Part shown: positions 1 to 11,154 of the stretch, piece by piece
How positions within the stretch are numbered: the stretch's first letter is position 1
Layout: every line of letters begins with the position of its first letter
NCBI GenBank assembly: GCA_963969595.1
Contig: OZ018410.1
Coordinates: 43,629,413-43,693,412, forward strand
Length of the DNA stretch: 64,000 nt
Source: Neckera pumila
Lineage: Eukaryota; Streptophyta; Bryopsida; Hypnales; Neckeraceae
Reading direction: 5' to 3'
Notes under the pieces: model-generated
The model's input: only the letters and a program-made list of their open reading frames with translations
What the model was told of the DNA's origin: nothing
Databases searched by the model: none
Made by a program: the position numbers and the translations under genes

Positions 1-1491
1 CAACTATCAAAGTCATCATTTTACGCAATATAATTAATTAAAATTGAGAGAAATAGTTTGGCACTCATTTTAAGAATTAATAAAAATTTCAATTTTTTTA
101 ATAATAATTTTGAACTTTAATTTTAGAAATGTTAGGAAGGTGACAAAATTATTTATTTTAAAGTTTGTATATAGTGTATTTTATATTAGTTCAGAAATCT
201 ACAACATTAATTTATTTGTTACTGGGTTTGTGACTTAGCCTTATCTCACAATAGTTTCCCAAAAATATTTCAAGTATGGTAGAAGTAGGTGTGGGAGTAG
301 ATGAATGACTTACTTATTTTTAATAAAATTGATTGAATATTATTGGGATATGAGCTCACTTGGCATTACTAACCCCTAAATGACGGACCTATGATCACTG
401 ATTTCAAGCTTCATTGCCCATCACTCAATTTGCTACCATTTTACAACTAGATATGTTTTTATATTTGTTGAAAATTTTATATTTGTTTTTCAGAAATGAA
501 GTTACATCTCTTCTTTACTTCATAATTTTTTTAGATTTTTTGGTAGAAAATTGATTTTTTTGAGAATTTTTGAAGAAGAAGTGAAAAAAAATCACATCAC
601 CTAGAAATTAGTTCAAAAAATCGGAAATTTTCACCATGTGTGTATATTGTAGTGAAAACATGATGGTATAAACTCAATTTCCATGTCATTCTATAATTAG
701 AAAAAATAGACATTGAAAATACATCCAAAGTTCAAATTGAAATAAATTATTCAATATTAGGAATCTTTTCAAAATTCAAATTGGAGTAGAAACTAAAGTA
801 AATGACCTTCAATTTGTTGGGTGGATGCAAACTCATAAAATATCATCTTTGTGGAGAAATTTAAAATTTGAGCAAGGAGCAACAACTTTCCAAAATACAC
901 TAAAATAACATATTTTGTGATCTATTTTTTTACTAACTTCTCATTTACATGAAGACAAACACTGGTAAGACTACAAACTCAATTGAATACTCTTGAGAAT
1001 CCACCATGAAAGGTCAACAAGAAAAATATGGATGAAAAATTGCTTCCAACCTCTGTACAAATTTAAAGCATTGTCATCCAAAAGCCAGTCAAGTGGCTGT
1101 GGTGGCATTCCAGGGTTAAAAAGTACATAATATTTAGTTTAAACTCCTTCATGTGAATAATTATCAATGATTGTTTTTACATTAGCATTGTCACCAAACC
1201 TGCAACATTATTAATTAGGTAACCTTTCATGTTGTAAAGTTGACATCCAATTATTAGACCACTTACATTGCCATTATATCAAAAATTCTTTTTAGTGAGT
1301 AATTGAAATTTGGACATTCTAAAAGATTGAAACCTTCTAAACAATTATTGGTGATCTTGTAGTCCAAATCACCATTATTATAGTCTTTGAATTTTTAATA
1401 GATGTCATGTGAGCACATACCTTTGATCACATTGTCATCCAACAGTAAATGCTAATACCACTTCAAGTTTTAATAGCCATTGAGACAATTT
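1..1491. other. AT-rich intergenic DNA, no gene seen
   Basis: No credible coding region, RNA gene or clear mobile-element end is visible. Open frames are short and broken by A/T runs. Confidence 0.6.
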
Positions 1492-1701
1492 GGGCCTATA
1501 AAGGGTCACGAGTTCCAAGGCAATGGGGGACGTGGGTGATGCACCAAATCAATCATCTGACGTGGTTAAGAGACTGCCATGTCAGATAATATTGTTTAAT
1601 TAATTATTTAATATTTTTTTATTTTTTTTTATTTTTTTGTGTAGGCTAGCAATGGCTCGTTCACAGTATGGGTAACATGCTTGAATGACCCTCCAAGGCC
1701 C
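1492..1701. repeat. Possible small MITE with GGGCCT ends
   Basis: The left end reads GGGCCTATAAAGGGTCA. The reverse complement of the right end reads GGGCCTTGGAGGGTCA. This gives a roughly 210-bp inverted-repeat unit with an AT-rich middle. No convincing target duplication is visible, so the call is tentative. Confidence 0.3.
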
Positions 1702-2404
1702 CTAAAAAATAAGTAATGCCTTTTTCAAACAAACTTCTATACGGGATGAAATCAATTAATAGTAAAAATCAGCAAATAGTTCATAGATGATTATATATGG
1801 AAGTTTGCAGTTTGGGGGGTAGGAAATCATTAGAATGAAAATGGAGCCTTAAGCCAAGCTTGGAAGGATTGTCTGAGCTTTGTTCCCAAGTGGGGCTCTT
1901 GTGAATGTTTCTAACTCCACCCTTGAGTCAGAAAATGACACACGAGTTCTAGTGGCTTTTTAAAATGGAGATTCACTACTAGGTGTGTGATTTCTAAGCA
2001 AGTGTAAGCAATGGACACTTTTTTGTTACATGTAAATTCTATAATTTCAAATAGTCAAATAATTTCAAATAGTTAAATAGTCAAATCACACTATTCCTTA
2101 AGGTTAAAAGCGAGGGTTAAAAGCTTGCGGTCAATCAAACCACAAGAGAAAAACAAAAGCTAATCCAAACTAGAATTGCTTCTAAGTAATGTGGTAGAAT
2201 GAAACCTTCTTTTCCTAGAGTGGTGATTATTGGCGGTTTGAAGGTTAACTTCTAATTTGTTCTAAAACTTCATCCATGAATTAAAAATAGTAAATAAATT
2301 TAAATAAATTCCAAATTTTAGGCTTGGGTTCTTGATTGATTTGGCTGCTGAATTCTAAATTCAAACCTAATTAGTGTGGCCTTGTGCCGTTGGCCCAATT
2401 TTCA

Positions 2405-2488
2405 TCTACTCCCGGTTCCACTCTTGGTTCTATTTCCGATTCTACTCCCAGTTCTACTCCCGGTTCTACTCCCGGTTCCACTCCCAGT
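2405..2488 (+). repeat. 12-bp minisatellite, about seven units
   Basis: Seven consecutive 12-bp units of the type TCTACTCCCGGT, with point changes but no length change. Because 12 is a multiple of 3 the array stays open and would read as Ser-Thr-Pro-Gly repeats. No surrounding gene supports coding. Confidence 0.85.
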
Positions 2489-2685
2489 AGCAAGAGCACC
2501 ACCAAAATCAAAGTAAAAGTAATTTTCTAATTTTTTAATCAATAAATACTTTGAAATTCAATAACTTTTGCACCACCGCTCCAAACGCCACGAAACCAAG
2601 CCGGTGCACCCCTCCTCGGCGAGAGCTTTCTAACGGTATCAAGCATGCGGCTGGGGGTCGCACGGTCAGGAAGTTGTCCACACTA

Positions 2686-2834
2686 CAAACAAAACAAAAC
2701 AAAATAAAACAAAACAAAACAAAACAAAACAAAACAAACAAACAAACAAACAAACAAACAAACAAACAAACAAACAAACAAACAAACAAACAAACAAACA
2801 AACAAACAAACAAACAAACAAACAAACAAACAAA
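2686..2834. repeat. AAAAC/AAAC microsatellite
   Basis: An AAAAC pentanucleotide tract changes into about two dozen copies of AAAC. Long predicted peptides on both strands here (KQTN or CLFV repeats) are artefacts of the repeat. Confidence 0.95.
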
Positions 2835-3107
2835 TAGCCTCATTTAAGGTATTGATTTTGACCTAATTGAAATAATCTCATTCAAAATAGGTCTCAAACT
2901 TCATCCAAACTTTTACTCTTCGAAAGATAAGTAACTTTTAGAAGTAAAAGTGATACTAAATTTTTTTGAGATTCTTTGGTAGATTTTGACCTAAAAAGAT
3001 TGCTTGTTGATTCCTTTTAATGGAAACCCTAAATTCTTATTTTATCCTACAATTAAAGTTTAATTATTTGTAACTTTCCGATTTTTGGTTATTTTTTAAG
3101 TGTGAGA

Positions 3108-3860
3108 TGGATCCCCGGGGAGGTCACTCCCACTTTTTTAGAAAACTAGGTGAGATAAAAAGTAGGGTCAATTTTGATCTTTGGAGAGAAAATTTATACT
3201 TTTCTTTGATCTACCATAGCATTGTGAAAAATCCCATGCACAAATATATATAAAAAATAGGAGATAGAAAATAGGGGATATTAAACTTAGGATTCCCTAA
3301 AACCTCTGTAGTAAGCTCAGTTGGAATAGTAAAGGCTGGACCGGTTTGGTCACCATTCCTGTACTATTCAATGTAATTTTGGACGGTGGAGGGAATTTCC
3401 TTGCAGATTTTTGGCGGTTTGGGGTTTGGGATGAGCTGGCACTACAATGGCTTAAGTGCTTAACAACAGTTTACAACTGTAGGTTTAGGGGTTAGGGTTT
3501 GTATTAGTAGTTTTGTGAATGTCTTTTATAGTGGATTACTAATTTTGTTATTTGCTTTATTGTGGCTAATTCAATGCATTGCAAGGCTTGCTACTTACAC
3601 ATTTTGTTTCACAATGGAAATGTAATGTTCTCATAACTCCATACTTCTACAAAGTTAAAAAAAAATAGGGTGCCAAAAAATAGTATTTCTACCAATTTAA
3701 AAAAAAATTAGGGTGCTAAAATATATCCTTCAATAGCTTTTTTTCTACAAATAAGGAAGGAAAAAAATTGCAAGTAGATAAATACCCCCCAATAAAATAT
3801 CCCATTATCGCACGTGGTTACAAAATATAAGGAGGAGTGACCTCCCCGAGAATGGATCGG
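3108..3860. mobile_element. Non-autonomous inverted-repeat element
   Basis: CGGGGAGGTCACTCC at 3116-3130 recurs in perfect inverted orientation at 3834-3848, with GATCC-containing flanks on both sides. The ~720-bp interior has no coding capacity. A stretch near 3310-3345 resembles a tRNA A-box (GCTCAGTTGG). The inverted ends indicate a non-autonomous DNA transposon or a folded repeat. No family or target duplication could be assigned. Confidence 0.5.
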
Positions 3861-5529
3861 AATCCTCTAAAAATTATCTATTCATTCTAAATCATACTAC
3901 TAGAATCATAACTCCCTTTGTAATATCACAAATGCTACCATTAATAGTAGGGACTCATGCTTGCTATGCTACACATTCATTGTATCACATATTAGTAAAA
4001 TTTTGATATATTTGAATATAATGCATGATAATGATTTCAATAAGTCTTTGAAATAATTCATTTTAATATTTTGTAAAAATATTTTCAATCATGCATTTAT
4101 AAAAATAATATTTTCAAACAATGTTATATTATAGAAATAGAGTAGTAGTTTGCAATCACCTATGTACTATCACTTTTACAGCTTTTATGATTTCAAAATT
4201 CTATTGCTACTACCAAATGATTTGAAAAATTTATTCAATTGAAGCAATTTTGGATTTCACAATAACTAAGTTGCTCATGAAATTTTTGAAATTTACAAGT
4301 TTTTCTTTTCAATTTGTGAACCAAGTTTTTGGGTTGCCATTGTTCGTAACAATTGAGTCAACTTTTGAATGCATTACAATAAATGTGTATTTTTTACAGT
4401 ATTCACCATTGCATATATTTCATGCATCATTCAATAAATTTCTATTGTATATTTCAATATATACTTCCTTATAAACAAAATTATACAAAGATTTAAGTAA
4501 TTTTTATTTGAAGATCTATTGAAATTTTGTTCTGCATTTTATCTAATATATAAAAATTCTAATAAAATTCTAATGATGAATGCGTAGCATAGCAAGCGTC
4601 AACTGCTAGTTCTAATTTAAATACTAAGATTTTGACCTAAAACTAACTTCTAACTTCCTAATTTTAATTCTAAATCAATTCAAGAAAAAGAGTTTATGTA
4701 AAAATTAACATACCTTGGTCTCAACAGCTTCTACCCTGCTGTCGTCGCACAGCACAAGCATGATGGTCTCAAAATACTCGTCTTTTTCCATTGTAGGATT
4801 TCCTTCCGCCTATTTGGAGAGTAATGGATAATCAGATCAATTTGAACTTCTCTTGTTCCTACATTTTCTTTGGCTAAATTCCTATAGCAATTTATTAGTT
4901 TCAAGTGTCTTATTTAATTCCTTTAGACTTTAGGAATTAAATTAAATACTCCAATTTTTCTACTTGGTTTTAAAAGTAATTTTAAGGTTAAATCAAACTT
5001 CAAGGACCTAATTTCACTTGTATTATCAATTCTTTTTGTTTTTAAGTTAAATTTAAAGATTAAGAGTTTTTTTTTATCAATTATCTAATTCAATTACTTC
5101 AATTGAATATTCAGTTTATTCTTTGTCCTTTAGTTTATTAGTTCAATTAGACTATTCTAAGATATTTATTGACTTTTGTTTTTTTTCCTATATGGCTTAT
5201 TAGGCCTAATAAAACAAAACTAAAACAACATTCAACCACTAATTGTCAACGGAATCAAATTTAGTGACAAAAAACTAAATTCTTCAATAGTAAAAGGAAT
5301 AAAATACCAAAATGATTCTAAATGAATAGGAAAAAGAACAAAATTCAAGAATAATTCCAAAAGGAATAGTGAGATTCTTACCAAGTTGGTTTTTGATGCT
5401 CCTTCCTCCTTCGGGTTGTTAGAACGCCTCCTATTATGCTTTCTCTCTCAATTCTTCTTCATTTTTAGTTTGTTTTTGTGTTTTGCTTTTAGAAAAGGCT
5501 ATGGAGAATGGTGAGGTTGGGTTTCAAGA
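3861..5529. other. AT-rich intergenic DNA, no gene seen
   Basis: Only short frames over A/T-rich sequence. Nothing with codon bias, splice-consistent structure or a recognisable domain was found. Confidence 0.55.
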
Positions 5530-5649
5530 GTGACAAGCCAAATTTTAGCAAAAAAACGAGAGTGGAGTGGTGTGGCGAGCAATGGCTTGACCCTTGTGAT
5601 TCTAGTTTTTGTATTGCCAAGCAATTTTTTGGATTCTAGACTCTCCCTT

Positions 5650-5750
5650 GGACTAGACTCTGGACTCCCTTCGAAGCTGGACTTAGGACTCCTTTTGAAG
5701 CTGGACTCTGGACTCCCTTGAACTGGACTTTGGACCCTCCCTTAAGGCTG
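5650..5750 (+). repeat. Degenerate GGACTCTGGACTCCC minisatellite
   Basis: Four units of about 22-29 bp built on GGACTYTGGACTCCCTT..GAAGCT. A second pyrimidine-rich degenerate array built on GGTTCCTCCTT follows at about 5865-6000. The frames over both encode low-complexity peptides and are not supported as genes. Confidence 0.6.
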
Positions 5751-6313
5751 ACGCTGTTGACATAGACTTACCGCGTGGTGCACCGCTGTTGGTTGGATCC
5801 CGGTTGGGACTTTCAATACCCGATGGGCCTCCGATACTCGGTTGGAACTCCGATACCTGGTTCTAGTTCCTCTTTTGCTCTGGCTCCTCCTTCAAACTGG
5901 TTCCTCCTTATTTTGGGTTTTTCCTTGTTTTGGATTTTTTCCTTGAACTGGTTCCTCTTTGTAGTGGCTCCTCCTCGTTCTGGTTTTTTCCTCGAACTGC
6001 TTTAGTTTTAGACGTTTTAAAAATTAACTAAGAGGACAAAAGGATCTAACGAAGTTAATGGCTAAAATAAACCCAACTTGGAATCTTTACTAATTTGTAT
6101 CTTTTGATTTTTCTGATCTTTTATGAAATAATCTAAAAAATTAAAGGAAAACTATAACTAAGGTTTTAAAAATCTTTACTACTTCTATGGATATTTGTTG
6201 GATTTTGAAGATTTCTTTCTAAAGCAACTAAAAGTATGGGAATTGAATCTAAGGTTTTTTCTATGAGTTTGGGAGAATTCCTAACAACTAACATATAAAA
6301 TCTAACTAATGGA

Positions 6314-7246
6314 TTAACCTCTAAATTACCAAACAATGTTTTTTGGCAACATAGCAATTTTGGGCAGCTCATTGTGGACGGAAATTTTATTTTTTTTCTT
6401 TGAAAATTTCACACAATGTGTGCCCAAGGAGTAGCTTTAAGGCCCAACAATTTTCAAAACTTTTGACTACATGGTTAAAAAGTTATTGGATGATATGTCA
6501 TTTTCAATGGTCGGCGGGTAGCTCAAAAAATCTTTGAAAAATCACTTTTTAAAAAAATAAAAATTTGAGATTGGTTCTTTAGATTTATATACATGGGTAA
6601 AGCTTCAAATTATTTTGTTTTGATTTATGAGATGAAAATTATGAGGTGTTCTAATTTGCGGGCAGTGATGGATTCCCTACTCTAAAATAAACTTTGAAGT
6701 CCTTTATTTAACTCAAATTTTAATATTTTTTGAAAAAAATAAAAGCATAGGATGTATATTGTTTATTGCAACAATACAACCATTGGGATTGACATTTTTC
6801 AATTCCATAATTAAATTCTTAACAATTTCGTGTTTTGAATCATTCTCTACTTCTTTCTACTTAATATTTTATTCCTATATGTTGTATAATTCCAAATGAT
6901 CTGAAATTTTTCAAGCATATAGCCAACTTGCTTTGAAGAATGAATCCAAGGAGTAACCACCATTTTGGGCATTTTTTCATTTAAATGTGACCTTGTGAAG
7001 TGCAGCTGCCCAGTTTTTCGTAGGGCCCAAAAAACGTTCTTTTGTCAATTCAAATGCTAATATCTTGCAATCTACAAGGTGGAAAATTCTGAAATTTTTT
7101 CTACATATTCTCAAACAAGTTTACTATAAGATCCTACGGTTCTATGTGTCAAAAAATGTTTTTTCCTAAAATTTGGTATTTGTATTAGAAATGGCAGTTT
7201 TGGAGTGTTTTTGGTGAAAACATAGTCTTTGACCTTTAGGGGTTAA
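6314..7246 (+). mobile_element. TTAA-bounded element, subtype B
   Basis: The element begins TTAACCTCTAAATTACC and ends GACCTTTAGGGGTTAA, 933 bp including both TTAA copies. The left half matches the copy at 26149-27094 (shared TTTTTTGGCAACATAGC near the left end). The right half matches that copy and, more weakly, subtype A. It has no ORF and must be mobilised in trans if it moves. Confidence 0.75.
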
Positions 7247-10200
7247 AAGTCAAAGCTTTGCCGTGCGGCAACAATCCCAAGCTAAACTTGAAATAAACAA
7301 TTCCAGTTCTTTACAAAATGTTTTAATCCTTAACTGAGGTGCAGATGACAATGTTTAAATCGGAAGTCAAAGATTAAAGTGAGTCACAACTTCTTCAATA
7401 GTTTAATCTCTAAATGAAGTACATATGGTAGTGTTTAACTGGAGTTTAGGAGTTAATCAAGTCAATGCTGTTGCAAATTGCAAATTGGTCAATATCTTAA
7501 ACAATGTATCAACCTCTTGGGGACTAAACCTCTCATTGTGAATTTTTAGTGTGATTTGTTGGTTCTGAAGGGAACCCCGTGTCCTTTAACCAAGCCCTCC
7601 ACTAAAAGGAATTGAATTGAAAGCAAAAGATGTCCGTATCTTGGCTTCAATAGATAATCTCAACAAAGTGTTGGTAAGTAAAATCAAAGTGTGAGTCTTC
7701 CACACTTTGGGCAGCGTATTAGTGAGCAGAAAAGGAGTCGTAGGAAACCTCGGAGGGGGGCCTTTTATACTTTTCAAAAAGTCCCACCACCTTAATTTAC
7801 TACAAGATATTATATATTTTTGCCCAAAATCTAATCTAACTAGCCCTAAAATAATTCCTAATCTACGCTAGGATATTTTCTAAATAATCTTAGTTCAATC
7901 TAAGAATTTTATAGAACAAGCCTTAATTAGCAAAGAAATCTTGTCTAAATAAAATCTTAGATTTCTTTCAATAATATTTAGGATTTTAATTTATTTTATC
8001 CTAGGATATTATGTGTTTTAATCCTAAGATATTTCCAAATATTCTTAGTTTATTCAAAGAGGGTTTCTTAAGGAAAGATTTGAGATCTTAACTAAATCCA
8101 ATCCTTGTTTTTAACCAAGATATTTTGTGAATTAACTTAGAATTATCGCTAATTCCTCTAAAAAAGTCAAATCTACAGCTAAACCCGCTCTATCTTTTAG
8201 GGAATAACTTGAAATTGAAAATCGATTGCCCCATTGCGTTCAAAAGATCCATTTTAATTTAGTAGGACCTCTATCCCCTTCCTTCAAACTAATTTTGCCT
8301 GTAAAAATCACTAAAAATCACTTCAAAGAAAATGTCAAAATTCCAACTATTGAAATTTGCATTTTTCAAGGAATCTGACTGGCTAGGTTGTTTGGAAGGT
8401 TTGTGGGAGCAAAAAAACATTCTTTGTTTGCAACATTTGGACACCGTGAACTTCTGGTACACTGGTCAACTCGCCGCCAAGTTATAAATTCTTAGTAAAT
8501 TCAATGCCGTTGCTGATTCCGGTACTTTTAGCTATCGAAAAGTCTTCAAACTTGACAAGTTGCTTACCGGACACACAAAACACTATCCTAATTTTTAGTG
8601 AGATTTTATTGCACTTTGAATAAGTTCTATGAATTTACCATCAGTTTCAAAGGCGGTTGTCTTTTCATGGAGTCATCATGGAGTTTTGTAAAATCCCAAA
8701 ACTTTAGTGCAACTTTTTGAGAATTTCCACAAGCTAAGGACAAAATCAAATCTCCCATAATACAATTCATAAGGAGACTAAAATTAGACTCTCCTGAATG
8801 ATTTCTACACGTGGGAAAATTATTTTGGTACCTGGATTTGTTGTGGATGATCGTCTCCTAAGTTGACCTCTTGGCATGCTTTTATCCTAAAGGCACCCTC
8901 CTATATGCTCCAATCACCTCGCCCTTCGTCTCCTTTGCATTCTGGCTTGGTATTCTTAAGTTACCTGCAACTCAACACAACTATTCTAAATCCTTTATGA
9001 ATTGGATCTATACTCTTGGAAACCTATTAGTAGACTCTTATACTTAGCCAGGTCGTCGCATGCCGCTTGCAGGCTTAGTTTCACATGGACGAGACACTAG
9101 GACTGGCCAACTCTCACATTCTCACTTCTCTCGGAAAGGCTAATCTCATCTCCCATACTCTCAACTAGAACCTAAATATGGAACGACAAGGTATTTTGTA
9201 CTTCCCACAACTGTAGGAAGACTCCTCACTCACTTGGCAAAGACTTCTACCAAATCCCTCTCAACTACTTATTTCATGCATTTTGCATAAAATAGGACCA
9301 AAAAACTAACATAAATTGCAAAAAATAAACCTAGAGTCTAAAGCGCTAACTTGAGGGCTCACAGCCTTCTCTGTAATTACCGCGTTTTCTAATATATCAT
9401 AAATAAAAAGAGCATTATAAATCAGGGAGTAACCAGATAGCTGTACTTACCAGCAAGGTTTTTAGGGCCTCAATGCGCCAAATTTTATTGTGTTAGCTAT
9501 CAACATGAGTGATCCTACTAGTTGGGGTTTGTTGGGGCTTGGTGGGACTGGCTTTATTTGCAAGTGGTGATCTTGGTGAAATACAAAGCAAATACCATCT
9601 TTGGTTCCCTGATGACGTCAGCAGCTTGCATAGAAAGACATACTATTCATGAGAATACAAGTAGAAGACCAGGGGAACAAGCAGGAAATTCACAACCCTC
9701 CCAAGGCTCCAATTTCATTCTAATGTTGGTGGGCAATGATTATAGACTCTTTTATAGCAAAATAGGAAAACCCCCATTGAGGTTCTTGATAGGTTTCAAC
9801 AAACATTCTTAATGATGGTTCTTAGAGAGCAAGATTTGAACCTTAGGATGCAAACGATTTTCATGATTTTCATGATTCCATAGTAAGTGATCATCTATAG
9901 ATTGGTCTATTTAGGTAGAATTTTGAAAGTTGTGTTTCTTGATATGTTTTTATTTATTTATTCATTACTAAATAAAAATTTGGATTCATGCAATGTTTTT
10001 GTTCGTAAAATCTCATATTAATACTTTTCATACAATATCAAACAATGGCACAAGGAATCCATCAATTACTTTTCATTAATCACATAAAGAATCAAAAAAA
10101 GAAAGATGACTTGTTCTTCAAGTGAATATTTTGAGAACAACCGAGTCCTATTCTTTTATAAATTCTTCTCCCCCCTTCCTCACATACATAGAAATGAACT

Positions 10201-11060
10201 ACCACAATTTTGAGCGGTGATGTCGGCGAAGGCATTATTTACTTGAGCAAACTTCTTGGTTGTTTGTCAAACTCAATTTCACATTCAAATTTGCCACCTC
10301 TGTTTCCTTTGCAACTTTGTATTTTAACTGAAATAGTAATCAAAATACTTAAACACAAAACCTTCTTTTTAAAGAAAGTACGTAGTTCAAGAGTGACTCA
10401 TATTGCCTTCACAAAGACAATCGAGGGAACTTGACTCTTCACGTACTCTAACAATTTCGACCATTCCTAAGTCAATCCTTAAATGCCGGGACTGGTGACT
10501 ATGGAAATCATCCCTTTGGACACTATATGACATCATCTATTTTTTAAAAACCAAAAGTACTCACAAGAGGTCAAACTACTATTCATGATCTATCCCTTTC
10601 CACACAAAGTTTTGAGGATGAATAATTGCACGTTTGTCCTATACAAAAGGATTCTCTCTCATTCATCTACTAGAAAATGGCCGCATCGTTGTTTATGGGT
10701 CATGGTTACTCCTAAATTAATCCTAAAGGGCTCAATGAACACAGGGCTTTGAGGCATCGTGTTTTGTCCAACTAAGTTCTCATTCATCCAATGTATTATT
10801 TGAATCTAGAAAAGACAACCTTCCTCAATTACCAAATTCATGAAATTTCAATAAATGATGTTTTTTACAAAGATATAAGCAAAAATTCAGAAAAGAATTG
10901 AGACGTTAGGGGTTAACCATGGTTGGAGTTCCTCTCTGAGTTTGTGTCGTGGTCAACACTACAGCCTTTGAAGAAAAAGGAGAACAGATCACCCACTGCA
11001 AGGATGCGAACTGGAAGTCTTGAACTGAAGGGGTCTTGAGTTTGAAGACTTCTCCACAAG
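7247..11060. other. Intergenic DNA upstream of VPS3
   Basis: No credible gene. A minus-strand TATA-like GTATAAAAGGCC lies at about 7760-7771 but no coding region follows it. The last ~150 bp should contain the VPS3 promoter and 5' UTR; a transcription start cannot be placed. Confidence 0.5.
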
Positions 11061-11096
11061 ATGGCTGGTGTCAACAAGACGCACCTTCGTTATTAG
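11061..11096 (+). CDS. Possible 11-codon upstream ORF in the VPS3 leader
   Basis: An ATG in good initiation context (ACAAGATGGCT) opens an 11-codon frame that stops at 11094-11096, 58 bp before the VPS3 ATG. If transcription starts upstream, ribosomes would meet this AUG first, so it could reduce VPS3 translation. The transcription start is unknown. Confidence 0.35.
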   Translation: MAGVNKTHLRY

Positions 11097-11101
11097 GGTT
11101 T
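11093..11101 (+). promoter_or_regulatory. telo-box-like TTAGGGTTT
   Basis: TTAGGGTTT is the reverse complement of the plant telo-box AAACCCTAA, common just upstream of plant housekeeping genes. It lies 54 bp before the VPS3 start codon. Its role is inferred from position only. Confidence 0.4.
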
Positions 11102-11154
11102 GAAGCTTGCGATCGAGCTTGCGAGCTCGCGCTTGCGGACGTTGGTCCCTAGCG

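Noticed and set aside
2535..2847. Long frames on both strands (CLFV and KQTN repeats)
   Set aside because: They are translations of the AAAC microsatellite.
7586..7777. Minus-strand frame behind a TATA-like GTATAAAAGG
   Set aside because: The frame overlaps the TATA itself, is short and has no domain.
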